In this document: piece by piece, positions 16,829 to 24,590 of the stretch | How the letters are laid out: the number at the start of each line of letters is the position of its first letter | Position numbering within the stretch: the first letter of the stretch is position 1 | Origin: a virus | Strand: one strand, 5' to 3' | IMG/VR virus record: IMGVR_UViG_3300021364_000044 | Coordinates: 1-45,113 of that record | Length of the DNA: 45,113 nt | The notes under the pieces: model-generated | What the model was told of the DNA's origin: nothing | Seen by the model: the letters and a program-made list of their open reading frames with translations, nothing else | The model's database searches: none | Translations under genes and position numbers: made by a program

Positions 16829-17082
16829 GAAATATCCTTAATGTTTTCTAGCTTTGTACCAGCCTTATAAAGCTTCTTGATTTTTTGTTTAGCCCAGCGT
16901 TGTGTAAAGAAAGTAACGCGCCTTGATTTCTTAGCAGAGAAATAAGGGGCTTCTGGCAACATAGATGCAAAGTTATCTTTGGTTATCTTTTCTTGGTCTT
17001 CTTCAGGAACAATAGTCCTAAGCCAATCTATAAGAATAACATCTACTAGTTTATTTATCTTTTTTATTTGTTTACGGTTCAT
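16801..17082 (-). CDS. Hypothetical basic protein between two nucleases
   Basis: 93 residues from ATG 17082 (MNRKQIKKINKLVDVILIDW), overlapping the exonuclease stop; an ATG nine bases earlier is an alternative. Very Lys-rich with Trp and Phe, predicted helical, no known motif. No convincing ribosome site, so translation is probably coupled to the gene above. Confidence 0.65.
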   Translation of the reverse strand: MNRKQIKKINKLVDVILIDWLRTIVPEEDQEKITKDNFASMLPEAPYFSAKKSRRVTFFTQRWAKQKIKKLYKAGTKLENIKDISWLQELNQA

Positions 17083-17935
17083 AAACTTCATCAACCTTTG
17101 GTTTTTTAACAACCTTAGTAAAATACATAGGGCCTTTAGAATATTTAAATACTCTAAGACCTTTGCCATCATTAGAATCTTTATGGCACTCAAACTTGTG
17201 TGGGCAATACACGCAGTTCTTAGCAATACGCATGTTGCCTGACTTGCCCTCTGGTATTGGATCGTAACACAGCTCAGGAGGGTTAACAAGATCTAGCTTA
17301 TGTTTTAAATCTTTTATGCGTAGCTTTACGTTAGGCTTATCTAACTCTTCTGGTTGATAGAAGGCCAGCTCTCCTGTCTCTTTATTGATAGCAAGGAACC
17401 CGCCGTTGTTCGTACCTTCAGCCTGTTCATAGGCCGCAAGCTGAGCAAGATAACCGAAAGGATCTTCATCACTGAGTAAGCCTTTACTGAATTTACTAAA
17501 CGAAAAACCAGACGCTGATTTAATATCAACTACTTCACCGTCTATCTTACAATCCATGTGGCCTTTGATGCCGCTAACCTCTATCTCTTTCTGCTGGTCC
17601 GTAACCTCGTGGCCCGACATTTTGGTTAACAAAAGAACCAGCTCTTCTAGTAAGTGTCCATAAAGAAACTTGATAAAAGTAGATGGTAATATTTTATTGT
17701 TATTTATCTTTGAGTTCTTATCGAACCATAGCTGACGCATAGGCTTACCAATGTTAGACATCCTCAAAGCAAAGCCATCTCTTTGTTGTGGTACAGACCA
17801 AGACCTGATAACATCCTTAATGGACTCACCAAACTCTTCGATAAGATCTTCAGAGATATCTAAAGGTCCGTCATTAAGCTTATCTATTTGACTATAAATA
17901 TCTTCTACTATTTTTTGTGGTTCACGAATCGACAT
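17072..17935 (-). CDS. PD-(D/E)XK exonuclease, RecB/Cas4-like
   Basis: 287 residues from ATG 17935, with GGAAAC upstream. The nuclease core is GHMDCKIDGEVVDIKSASGF (about 125-144), containing the Asp...Asp-x-Lys metal site, preceded by a GHLLEEL helix (about 93-99). Near the end NCVYCPHKFEC is a Cys cluster of the type seen in RecB/Cas4-family exonucleases that hold an iron-sulfur cluster, though a fourth ligand further upstream is not obvious. It probably acts as the phage 5'-3' DNA exonuclease in place of T7 gp6. Confidence 0.78.
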   Translation of the reverse strand: MSIREPQKIVEDIYSQIDKLNDGPLDISEDLIEEFGESIKDVIRSWSVPQQRDGFALRMSNIGKPMRQLWFDKNSKINNNKILPSTFIKFLYGHLLEELVLLLTKMSGHEVTDQQKEIEVSGIKGHMDCKIDGEVVDIKSASGFSFSKFSKGLLSDEDPFGYLAQLAAYEQAEGTNNGGFLAINKETGELAFYQPEELDKPNVKLRIKDLKHKLDLVNPPELCYDPIPEGKSGNMRIAKNCVYCPHKFECHKDSNDGKGLRVFKYSKGPMYFTKVVKKPKVDEVYEP

Positions 17936-18186
17936 TTTCTTGTTTCCGAATTATAATGGACATATTGTACACCAAGTCTACGTTGGTCAGGTGTTTTAGC
18001 AGATAGCCTACTATCTTTATATGACTTAACGTCAATCAATAATGTTTCACCTTTAGGGGACACTGCCACAATGTCAGCAGGACCAGTACAACCACAGTTC
18101 TTGAACACATGGTAGCCTTTGTCCCATAGCCATGTGATGGCGTAATGTTCTGCCATGTCGCCCAACCTATTAGGATCATGTTTCAT
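17908..18186 (-). CDS. Small PD-(D/E)XK endonuclease-like protein (Hjc-like)
   Basis: 92 residues from ATG 18186, with GAGGG nine bases upstream. The layout NRLGDMAEHYAITWLWDKGY, then GPADIVAVSP, then LLIDVKSYK contains the Glu, Asp and Asp-x-Lys of a compact restriction-like nuclease fold, most like archaeal-type Holliday junction resolvases and phage predicted nucleases. With endonuclease I also present, two junction-type nucleases would be encoded. It overlaps the HNH gene by 11 bases. Confidence 0.7.
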   Translation of the reverse strand: MKHDPNRLGDMAEHYAITWLWDKGYHVFKNCGCTGPADIVAVSPKGETLLIDVKSYKDSRLSAKTPDQRRLGVQYVHYNSETRKCRFVNHKK

Positions 18187-18505
18187 ATTCAAAGCCCTCA
18201 AAAAAATCTAGTTGTTTACTTTCATCTTTATCTGTTTCTACTTGATTAAAATTAAGATAGTCTTTTTCTCTGTGTGTTTTTTTTCGGTGGCATATAGCAC
18301 AAAGAACAACACATTTAGATAGCTCTTCTTCTATAGCCTTCCAGCTATATTTAAAGGCTTTTGAAAGTTTAAATCTTTTTTTTGTTCTATCTATATGATC
18401 TAAATCTAAACACTCTGGTGATTCATTGTAGCCACATTCGGAACAGCCTTTTTCTAACTTATACTTTTCTATATATTTTCTTTTCTGTTCTTTAATGTGT
18501 CTCAC
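18176..18505 (-). CDS. HNH endonuclease
   Basis: 109 residues starting at GTG 18505 inside the end of the polymerase gene. Contains CSECGYNESPECLDLDHIDR and CVVLCAICHRKKTH: two CxxC zinc pairs, the DH motif and a final H, a complete HNH nuclease. It sits directly after the DNA polymerase, a usual landing place for homing-type HNH genes, but its close overlaps on both sides suggest it is settled in the operon. No intron or DNA-binding repeat was seen. Confidence 0.85.
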   Translation of the reverse strand: MRHIKEQKRKYIEKYKLEKGCSECGYNESPECLDLDHIDRTKKRFKLSKAFKYSWKAIEEELSKCVVLCAICHRKKTHREKDYLNFNQVETDKDESKQLDFFEGFEYET

Positions 18506-20237
18506 TCCAGTTATCTCCTATCTTGTATTCACCATCTAAAGGACAGTTAAGATTCAAAGCTTTACCTGCTTCACGTATGGCTTCGACACCCAGTTGACCA
18601 ACCTTCTCAGCTTGATCTTCTCTTACTTCTATCTGCCACTCATCATGCACGTTAGCAACAAAGTGTGCGTCTAGATCTTTGATCTTATCGTTAAGTATAA
18701 CTAAAGCTTTCTTCATAACGATAGCGCCAGCGCCCTGAAGCAGTGTGTTCAATGCACTGTGTTCGCTGCGTATGAATAACTTACGGCCATCTAGTGCCTT
18801 AAGATATCCTTTTCCTGATGCTCGTCCAATTCTATTTTTAAGATTCGCAAATGATGGTAGATTATCGATAAATGATTTTCTAAGGTTTCTCCCAGCACTC
18901 TTGCCTCCTCCAGCCACTGTTCCAAGCTTTGCATCTCCTGCTCCGTATAGTAGGGCATAGATGAAAGTCTTTGCCTGATTTCTTGATTCAAGTCCTGCAA
19001 GTTTTTGATTAGTGGTGTGTATGTCTCCATTAAGGATTTCATTTGTATAGTCCTCGTCGTTCATGTAGTGGGCAAGCATACGAAGCTCTAGACCACTAGC
19101 ATCAATGCCTACAAGTTTATATCCTTTTGGTACTGTCCAACAAGCTCTGCACTCTTTACCATAAGAAGAAGATACACTAGGTATCTGGGCCATATTAGGA
19201 CCGCGATGAGTCATACGACCAGTGATGGTGCCGTTATGGTTAACGAAGCCATGAACCCTGCCTGTCTTTTCGTTTACTTCTTTGAGCCAAGACTCAATCT
19301 GTGTTATCCGCTTCTGAAGCATAAGATACTCTGCGATAACTTCAGCCTCCTTGATGTTCTTGATCTCAGATAATATCTTTTCATCTACCTTGGCTTGACC
19401 TGTAGCAGTAAACTCCTGTGGCTTCCAGCCAAAGTCTTGTAGATATTCTCCTATCTGTTGTCGAGAACCCGGATTAAATTCCTTGGTATATACTCTTGTA
19501 ATAAAAGGCTTATGTTCTATTTCTTTAAACTCTGCATCACTAAGTCTAACTCCTTTGCCGAAGTTATCGAAGCCTGTCTTAAGTAGTTTACCTTTCGGGC
19601 TATACCTTTTAAAGATCTTACGTATTTCCTTCTTAGGCTTGAAGACCTTGGATATCTCTTCTTTAATCTCACTGACTCTAGATTCTAGTTTTGCAACTAG
19701 TATCGTTGATGTCTGAATGTCTAGAAGGAACCCATAATCACGCTGATCAGAAAGTATTTTATATACCTCATGCTCTAGCTGAACACTGTCTTTAGAGAAT
19801 CCCTTTGATTCTTTCTTGAGGGCCTTGAACACCTGATAGTTTAGAAACACATCCTGCTCACAATACTTGAGCATCTCTTCTGAGTATCTTGTGTACTCAT
19901 CGAACTCAATCTTAGGCGAGCCTAGAGCAAAGCCCCAACGTTCCAGACCATGATTACCTTCACGCACTGGATTGAATAGCCTTGAAAGTACAAGTGTGTC
20001 CACAAGAGTCTTATTAGATAAGTCAATACCTGTAAGCTTTCTGATTACTGGTACATCAAAGCACGATATATTATGTCCTATTAGTTTGTCTGCGGATTGG
20101 AGCAACTCAAGACCCTCTGATAATTCAGAAGGTCCATAAGAGAATTGCTGTTCGGTATCGACATCTAAGGCAGATAGACACCATATCTTTGTGGCGTCTA
20201 GATCATCTGTCTCAATGTCAAAGACAAGGGACTTCAA
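18492..20237 (-). CDS. Family A DNA polymerase, T7-like with 3'-5' exonuclease
   Basis: 581 residues, start TTG 20237 with GGAG eight to nine bases upstream, overlapping the primase stop (TTGA). Exonuclease motifs: DIET (Asp7, Glu9), GHNISCFD (Asp61), YCEQD (Asp129). Polymerase motif A GIDASGLELRMLAHYM (Asp379), motif B RNQAKTFIYALLYGAGD with Lys423 and Tyr427, motif C VHDE (His531, Asp532). Tyr427 is the equivalent of T7 Tyr526 and E. coli position 762. It is about 120 residues shorter than T7 polymerase, and no thioredoxin gene is visible, so the thioredoxin-binding thumb insert is probably absent. It replicates the phage genome with the helicase encoded just upstream. Confidence 0.95.
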   Translation of the reverse strand: MKSLVFDIETDDLDATKIWCLSALDVDTEQQFSYGPSELSEGLELLQSADKLIGHNISCFDVPVIRKLTGIDLSNKTLVDTLVLSRLFNPVREGNHGLERWGFALGSPKIEFDEYTRYSEEMLKYCEQDVFLNYQVFKALKKESKGFSKDSVQLEHEVYKILSDQRDYGFLLDIQTSTILVAKLESRVSEIKEEISKVFKPKKEIRKIFKRYSPKGKLLKTGFDNFGKGVRLSDAEFKEIEHKPFITRVYTKEFNPGSRQQIGEYLQDFGWKPQEFTATGQAKVDEKILSEIKNIKEAEVIAEYLMLQKRITQIESWLKEVNEKTGRVHGFVNHNGTITGRMTHRGPNMAQIPSVSSSYGKECRACWTVPKGYKLVGIDASGLELRMLAHYMNDEDYTNEILNGDIHTTNQKLAGLESRNQAKTFIYALLYGAGDAKLGTVAGGGKSAGRNLRKSFIDNLPSFANLKNRIGRASGKGYLKALDGRKLFIRSEHSALNTLLQGAGAIVMKKALVILNDKIKDLDAHFVANVHDEWQIEVREDQAEKVGQLGVEAIREAGKALNLNCPLDGEYKIGDNWSETH

Positions 20238-21877
20238 AGTTCCATCTCCTCAAGTTCATCATTATCTTCTAAGAATGTTTCTTTAAGTCTACCAGTATCC
20301 TTATCATACAGCAAGTGGGTAGCCATGCCAACATCACCAGTGTATCTAGACTTAAGAATCCTCATGTGTGTTGTCTGAGACTCTATTGGATCATCAGACT
20401 GTTGATTACGCTCTAAGGCGATAACACAATCAGAGATGTGAGCGATGCCGCCAGAGCCTCTGAGATGGCTCAGGTTAACCGATACTCCGTTCTCGTGACC
20501 TTTGTTACCTTCTAGTCTACGAAGGTGTGAGACAAGGATTAGGCCTGCTCCTGTTTGCTCTACAAGCTTCCGAAGCTGAGTCATAATCCTATCAATAAGG
20601 ATGCGCTCGTTACTCTCGTCTGAAGCAGAAACTAGCATATGAAGGTGATCAACAATAACCCACTTACAACCACAGCCTATGATCATATATCTAATTCTAG
20701 ACATGATCTCATCGAAGTCGCTGGCCCCAAAGTGAGCATAAATCCATACTCGATCCGCATGTTTCCTAAAGAATAAATTACTTAAGTTCTCGTAAGCCTC
20801 ACCCTCTTCTTCTCTAATTTGATCTATGTACAGCCGCTTGTCTGCTTCGATAGATAAGATACCGTCTGCGGTTCGTTTCCAATCTTCTTCTAAGGCCACG
20901 ATGCCTACGTTGTCTTGCGTTTGAGTGATTAGCCAATGCTCTAGTTCCCTTGTAATGCTGGACTTACCAAGCCCAGTTCCCCCAGTAATAGTAACTAACT
21001 CGCCCTGTCTTAAGCCATAAAGCTTCTCGTTTAGACCGTCCCACGGATAAGGAACACAGTCTTTCTTTTCGCGGTGATTAAGCTTTTCTAAGTTATCTGA
21101 AAGATTCAGAACTCCCGACGGTGTGTAGGTCTTCGAGGCCCACCAGTTTGTCATAAAGGATTGGTGCTGTCCTTTACGAAGCATATCATTAGCGTCCTTG
21201 AAGTCATCAGGAAGCTGCATGATCTTAGCTTTGCCGGGAGTCAGAAGTTTAGCAACCTTCTTGGCTGCATCATTCCCCGGCTTGTCGTTATCGAAACACA
21301 AAACAACTGTGTCAAATTTCTCGATGTATTCTATATTCTTTTTGATGTCGCTGACTGCACCATTAGCGCCATTCTTTACTGAGATTGCAGGCCATCTTGA
21401 ACCCATCAGTTCATAAGCAGCCATCGCATCACATTCACCCTCAGTGATTGTAATAAACTTACCGCCCTCTTGGAACGCTTGTTGACCAAAGAGTCCAGAG
21501 TCTTGTGATGATCCTTTCCAACTAAATATCTTACCAGCTTCACGTACCTTGTATCCTGATATCTCATTGGCGTTGTAATAAGGATAGTAATGCTTTACTA
21601 GTTCTCCGTTTCGAGACAACGCCTTGACCCCATACTTCTTAGCAGTGTCTAAGGATATTCCCCTGTCGTGTAACGCAATAAACTCTCCTTCTATTTCGTT
21701 CATGGAATTGTTTTTGTATGTCTTGAAGTCACTTACTGTTTCGCCTTTCATAGCCTTCTCATAATCTCTGAAGTATGTACCACAACTAAAACACTTTGCA
21801 GATCCGTCCTCGTTAATCGATACTGGATCGCTCCCTCCGCACTCTGGACAAGCCTTATGGTATTTTACAAAAGTCAT
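20234..21877 (-). CDS. Primase-helicase, T7 gp4-like
   Basis: 547 residues. Zinc finger Cys10, Cys13, Cys29 and Cys32 (CPECGG...CFSCG); TOPRIM primase residues Glu146 (ITEGECDA) and Asp196/Asp198 (CFDNDKPG); then a DnaB-like helicase with Walker A GGTGLGKSS (299-307, Lys305), Walker B in VIVDHLHML and later HLRRLEG and GSGGIAHISD. Both primer synthesis and unwinding are therefore present in one chain, as in full-length T7 gp4. ATG 21877 lacks a clear ribosome site and follows a GC-rich hairpin at 21887-21903. Confidence 0.95.
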   Translation of the reverse strand: MTFVKYHKACPECGGSDPVSINEDGSAKCFSCGTYFRDYEKAMKGETVSDFKTYKNNSMNEIEGEFIALHDRGISLDTAKKYGVKALSRNGELVKHYYPYYNANEISGYKVREAGKIFSWKGSSQDSGLFGQQAFQEGGKFITITEGECDAMAAYELMGSRWPAISVKNGANGAVSDIKKNIEYIEKFDTVVLCFDNDKPGNDAAKKVAKLLTPGKAKIMQLPDDFKDANDMLRKGQHQSFMTNWWASKTYTPSGVLNLSDNLEKLNHREKKDCVPYPWDGLNEKLYGLRQGELVTITGGTGLGKSSITRELEHWLITQTQDNVGIVALEEDWKRTADGILSIEADKRLYIDQIREEEGEAYENLSNLFFRKHADRVWIYAHFGASDFDEIMSRIRYMIIGCGCKWVIVDHLHMLVSASDESNERILIDRIMTQLRKLVEQTGAGLILVSHLRRLEGNKGHENGVSVNLSHLRGSGGIAHISDCVIALERNQQSDDPIESQTTHMRILKSRYTGDVGMATHLLYDKDTGRLKETFLEDNDELEEMEL

Positions 21878-21886
21878 ATAAAGTTA

Positions 21887-21903
21887 GGGGGCTATTCGCC
21901 CCC
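21887..21903 (-). promoter_or_regulatory. GC-rich hairpin at the primase-helicase start
   Basis: On the minus strand GGGGGC-GAATA-GCCCCC, six pairs around a five-base loop. The TAG stop of the DUF6447-like gene lies inside the structure and the primase ATG starts nine bases later with no ribosome site. It lacks a U-run, so it is more likely a translation- or stability-controlling element than a terminator. Confidence 0.65.
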
Positions 21904-22122
21904 GTCCTCCTCCTCTTCAGGTACAAGAGCATCGTTTGTTAATGCTCCTTTTATAACTGAGTGAAAGGTTTGTGCTGCTGCACGAAGTACATCAGCTCGT
22001 TTGCCAAGAGTCTGAATCTCAGCTTCTACTTCAGCTAGATACTGAAAAGAAACTTTAGCTTCATCACTAAGCTTTTCTACATCATACAGACCTTCGTCTG
22101 TTTTGTAAGTCCAGTTGCTCAT
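21892..22122 (-). CDS. Small acidic-tailed protein, DUF6447-like
   Basis: 76 residues. NWTYKTDEGLYDVEKLSDEA followed by a helix with QYLAEVEAEIQTLGKRADVL resembles the phage family I remember as DUF6447. The tail EEEEDGGE is very acidic. It lies between the SSB-like gene (ATGA overlap) and the primase-helicase, so a role at the replication fork is plausible but unproven. Confidence 0.7.
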   Translation of the reverse strand: MSNWTYKTDEGLYDVEKLSDEAKVSFQYLAEVEAEIQTLGKRADVLRAAAQTFHSVIKGALTNDALVPEEEEDGGE

Positions 22123-22535
22123 AGAGCCTCCTCTTCTTCGATCACATCGAACTCATCTACGTTACCATAAGGTACTAGGTCAACAACCTGAACCTTCTGG
22201 AGATCCAAACCCTTATAGACTTTACCTTGTCGAGTAACTTCCCAAGGTTTATACTGCACGTTAACAGTAGAGCCATTACCGACCTGACAATCCATAGGAT
22301 TCTTAGATCTGTCCATAAGCTCAGGTGCAGAACGAATCATACCATTAGGACCGTGAACCTTACGCTTAATTACAATCGTTGGTCCTTCTTCCTTGTCCTT
22401 TACGGTGTAACCCTCTGCTCGAAACTTGTCGGCAGTAGCTTCATCGACAACAACATTGATTGTATACACTGGCTCATAAGTAGTATTAGGTTGAGTAATA
22501 CTAGCCCAATAAGCAACACCAGATACAATAGCCAT
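22119..22535 (-). CDS. Single-stranded DNA-binding protein-like
   Basis: 138 residues from ATG 22535, seven bases after AGGAG. Predicted beta-rich (TYEPVYTINVVVDEATADKF, then GPTIVIKRKVHGPNG) with an acidic end DEFDVIEEEEAL. OB-like beta content plus an acidic tail, next to primase-helicase and polymerase, is the usual signature of a phage SSB (T7 gp2.5 type), although I cannot show OB-fold homology from sequence alone. Confidence 0.65.
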   Translation of the reverse strand: MAIVSGVAYWASITQPNTTYEPVYTINVVVDEATADKFRAEGYTVKDKEEGPTIVIKRKVHGPNGMIRSAPELMDRSKNPMDCQVGNGSTVNVQYKPWEVTRQGKVYKGLDLQKVQVVDLVPYGNVDEFDVIEEEEAL

Positions 22536-22547
22536 ACACAAACTCCT

Positions 22548-22826
22548 TTAGTATTTTTTATACCAGTTTCTTGGTTTCTTTTTCAAGCCACGAGAAGCGT
22601 GGCATTCAGCAGCCCACCAATAAGTGCTACATAACTCCTCCTCTATTTTCTTTCGGGTTGTTTTACTTCTTCTATCGTCAGTCAAAGGCCTAACGAACGC
22701 CCGTTTGTTACCTATTGCTACTTCACAATACCTCCAGCCTTCGCGGTACAGGGGTACTACAAACCTGTCACTACGCTTAGGATTTAGTAAAGTATCTTTA
22801 AGTTTAAGTATATCTTCTACAAACAC
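22548..22826 (-). CDS. Hypothetical basic protein
   Basis: 92 residues starting with GTG 22826, which overlaps the previous TAG (TAGTG). Arg/Lys-rich with Trp and Tyr: REGWRYCEVAIGNKRAFVRP and STYWWAAECHASRGLKKKPR. No recognised family; nucleic-acid binding is possible from charge. Confidence 0.6.
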   Translation of the reverse strand: MFVEDILKLKDTLLNPKRSDRFVVPLYREGWRYCEVAIGNKRAFVRPLTDDRRSKTTRKKIEEELCSTYWWAAECHASRGLKKKPRNWYKKY

Positions 22827-23077
22827 TAGTCTTCTCCGACCAAGCTATCCAGAAAGTCTGGAAAGATTTCTATCATATCATGCTCAGTAGCACTGAGTCT
22901 ACCATCTGTTTCCATACACCAGTCGCTGACAAAAGCGCGGAACTTTTCTCTTACCCGTTTGTCAGGAAGATGTGTACCAAGATGCATGACAAAGATCCTA
23001 GACCACGCATCATCAAGTGACGTATGAAAGTCACCGATACCGTCGAGCCATGCTTCAAAGTCTGCTTGATTACTCAT
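22826..23077 (-). CDS. Hypothetical acidic protein
   Basis: 83 residues; start ATG 23077 overlaps the previous stop in ATGAGTAA. Acidic and helical (FEAWLDGIGDFHTSLDDAWS). Not recognised. Position inside the replication operon is its only functional hint. Confidence 0.6.
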   Translation of the reverse strand: MSNQADFEAWLDGIGDFHTSLDDAWSRIFVMHLGTHLPDKRVREKFRAFVSDWCMETDGRLSATEHDMIEIFPDFLDSLVGED

Positions 23078-23249
23078 CTTCGTAGTCCCTCAAGTCAACA
23101 TTGAGGCGAAGTTTACCATGATTGTCATGGATGTAGAAATCTACGTAGCCTCCGTCACATACGGTGCTAACGATATAGCCTCCTGTTTTGGATTTAGAGA
23201 TCTTAAGTTCTTTAGCATCATGAACATGAATATTATTATTTACTGACAT
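23070..23249 (-). CDS. Tiny hypothetical beta protein
   Basis: 59 residues, ATG 23249 to TAA 23070-23072, filling the space between ThyX and the next gene with ten- and eight-base overlaps. Sequence MSVNNNIHVHDAKELKISKS then GYIVSTVCDGGYVDFYIHDN looks like a small beta sheet. GAG lies before the start. Unknown function. Confidence 0.65.
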   Translation of the reverse strand: MSVNNNIHVHDAKELKISKSKTGGYIVSTVCDGGYVDFYIHDNHGKLRLNVDLRDYEDE

Positions 23250-23881
23250 AACTCACTCCAAGCATGTTTGACTTTATCTTCACCATCTAACTCATTTTTA
23301 ATGCGCTCAGCGACAGCACGACACTCAAACTGAGCGTCATCGCTAAGGCGTAGTTTAACAACTCTAGCGAAAGCTACAAGTGATCCTGTCCAAATCCATT
23401 CTGTCATCATGCTCTGTGGTAAGATGATCCTTGCCTGCTCTGGCGCTACTCCTTTATCCAATAAGTATTTGTATGTGTCCTCTGCTCTTGTTATCAAGTC
23501 CCAGTAGGACGCAAACAATCCTGTGTCTTCTGAAATTATTTCATCGGACGATCCCTGCTTCTTGTTGTCTGCTCGCTTCCTCCAGAAGTAAGGCGCATGA
23601 AACGATGGCTCGTAGTCTACATATCTTCTACTTACTTCATTCCACACCAAGCCTACCTGATGCTTGACTAGCTGCCTAGCAACAAAGATAGGGGCCTTGA
23701 TTCTGAACTGACACTGAACGTGTGCGAATGGCGTCCAATGGTCATGTCTAGCTAGATACTTAATTAATTTTACATCCTTTGTTCCGAAGTCTTCTTCTGC
23801 TACTTCGTTGGCAAACGATACTCTAGCAGCATTAACTACTGTTCTATCATCACCAAGTATTCCAATTAATTCTACTTTCAT
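23240..23881 (-). CDS. thyX: FAD-dependent thymidylate synthase ThyX
   Basis: 213 residues. It methylates dUMP to dTMP using folate, FAD and NAD(P)H. The signature region is FVARQLVKHQVGLVWNEVSR RY (residues 66-87): the classic RHRx7S motif is replaced by Lys73-His74-Gln75 with eight residues before Ser84, a form I have seen in phage ThyX. NAARVSFANE (17-26), HWTPFAH (48-54) and ARIILPQSMMTEW complete the family pattern. Works with NrdJ to make dNTPs. ATGA overlap with the membrane protein upstream. Confidence 0.92.
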   Translation of the reverse strand: MKVELIGILGDDRTVVNAARVSFANEVAEEDFGTKDVKLIKYLARHDHWTPFAHVQCQFRIKAPIFVARQLVKHQVGLVWNEVSRRYVDYEPSFHAPYFWRKRADNKKQGSSDEIISEDTGLFASYWDLITRAEDTYKYLLDKGVAPEQARIILPQSMMTEWIWTGSLVAFARVVKLRLSDDAQFECRAVAERIKNELDGEDKVKHAWSELCQ

Positions 23882-24042
23882 AAGGCACTCACTGCTAAAA
23901 AGATTGTAATGAAGGCAACAACACCTAGCAACAGGAAGCGTTCCTTTGGTGTCAGGTAGCCTAGCTTAACATCTTCAAAGATATCTTTAAAGGTCGAGGC
24001 TAGTTTGTTTAGCAGCGAACGTGTACGGGACTTTATCAGCAT
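23878..24042 (-). CDS. Small C-tail-anchored membrane protein
   Basis: 54 residues if begun at ATG 24042 (AAAGAG upstream); a longer reading from 24138 overlaps the neighbour almost fully. Basic N-terminus (MLIKSRTRSLLNKL), then a single hydrophobic C-terminal segment FLLLGVVAFITIFLAVSAL. The start overlaps the preceding gene by 56 bases, more than usual here, so the start is uncertain. Could be a membrane-targeted host-takeover protein; unproven. Confidence 0.5.
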   Translation of the reverse strand: MLIKSRTRSLLNKLASTFKDIFEDVKLGYLTPKERFLLLGVVAFITIFLAVSAL

Positions 24043-24226
24043 AATATTCTCTTTGCTCGTCCTTTGTAAGAACATACGCCAACATTCCTTCAAGCATTTT
24101 AATGCTGTTTGCATCTTCATCTGAGATTTCGCATCCATCTAATAGCTCCACATGAGTTTCGTAACACTGTTTAATATAAGCAATCCCTACTGCCTCTAAC
24201 TGATCTGCGTCTAGTTTAATTTGCAT
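23987..24226 (-). CDS. Hypothetical acidic helical protein
   Basis: 79 residues, ATG 24226. MQIKLDADQLEAVGIAYIKQ and a following helix recall a small protein frequent in phage early operons, with no known function. Overlaps the LuxR-type gene by 16 bases. Confidence 0.65.
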   Translation of the reverse strand: MQIKLDADQLEAVGIAYIKQCYETHVELLDGCEISDEDANSIKMLEGMLAYVLTKDEQREYYADKVPYTFAAKQTSLDL

Positions 24227-24411
24227 ATCTTTAATCCGTGTAATACAAGCGCTGCTTGTGTTCTGTTATTAACGTGTAACTCCTGCATGATCTGTGACAG
24301 ATAACCTTTAACTGTACTATTACTCATGCAAAGAGTTTCTCCTATGTCGCTGTTGCTCATGCCTAGTTTTAAAAGATCAACTACTTCATCCTTTCTAAGC
24401 TGGCGTACCAT
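24211..24411 (-). CDS. Stand-alone LuxR/GerE-type DNA-binding protein
   Basis: 66 residues, all of it a LuxR C-terminal helix-turn-helix: LLKLGMSNSDIGETLCMSNS TVKGYLSQIMQELHVNNRTQ. The G(M/L)SNxxIxxxLxxSxxTVKxxL and HL-NRTQA pattern is complete, with no sensor or receiver domain. It probably binds DNA as a dimer and could regulate phage or host promoters. It overlaps the lipoprotein gene by 31 bases. Confidence 0.88.
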   Translation of the reverse strand: MVRQLRKDEVVDLLKLGMSNSDIGETLCMSNSTVKGYLSQIMQELHVNNRTQAALVLHGLKICKLN

Positions 24412-24590
24412 GTGCGGCCTCCTTCTGTTCTTTGTAGTTCAAGCGGGTCTTGACACCAACACTCTCGCTGCTGCGGTAGACAAACCAAGGTGCGAGTTGC
24501 CCCGCATATTGATTTGAACTTGATGCTACTTGGTGGTTGTTCAGTTGCCTGACAACCACTAAGTAGTATTAAAATAATTATTTTTTTCAT
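24381..24590 (-). CDS. Small Cys-rich lipoprotein
   Basis: 69 residues. MKKIIILILLSGC is a short type II signal peptide with lipobox LSGC, so Cys13 would be lipidated. Four more Cys follow (CGAT, CLPQ, ECWC). The mature part is about 57 residues and presumably periplasmic. It sits among early genes rather than with lysis genes, so a superinfection-exclusion or envelope-modifying role is as likely as an o-spanin. ATGA overlap upstream. Confidence 0.7.
   Translation of the reverse strand: MKKIIILILLSGCQATEQPPSSIKFKSICGATRTLVCLPQQRECWCQDPLELQRTEGGRTWYASLERMK

Noticed and set aside
18791-19042. An 83-codon frame inside the DNA polymerase gene with protein-like coiled-coil composition
   Set aside because: It lies wholly within polymerase motifs A and B on the same strand, has no ribosome site, and the polymerase frame is clearly the conserved one; its composition probably reflects the biased shadow frame.
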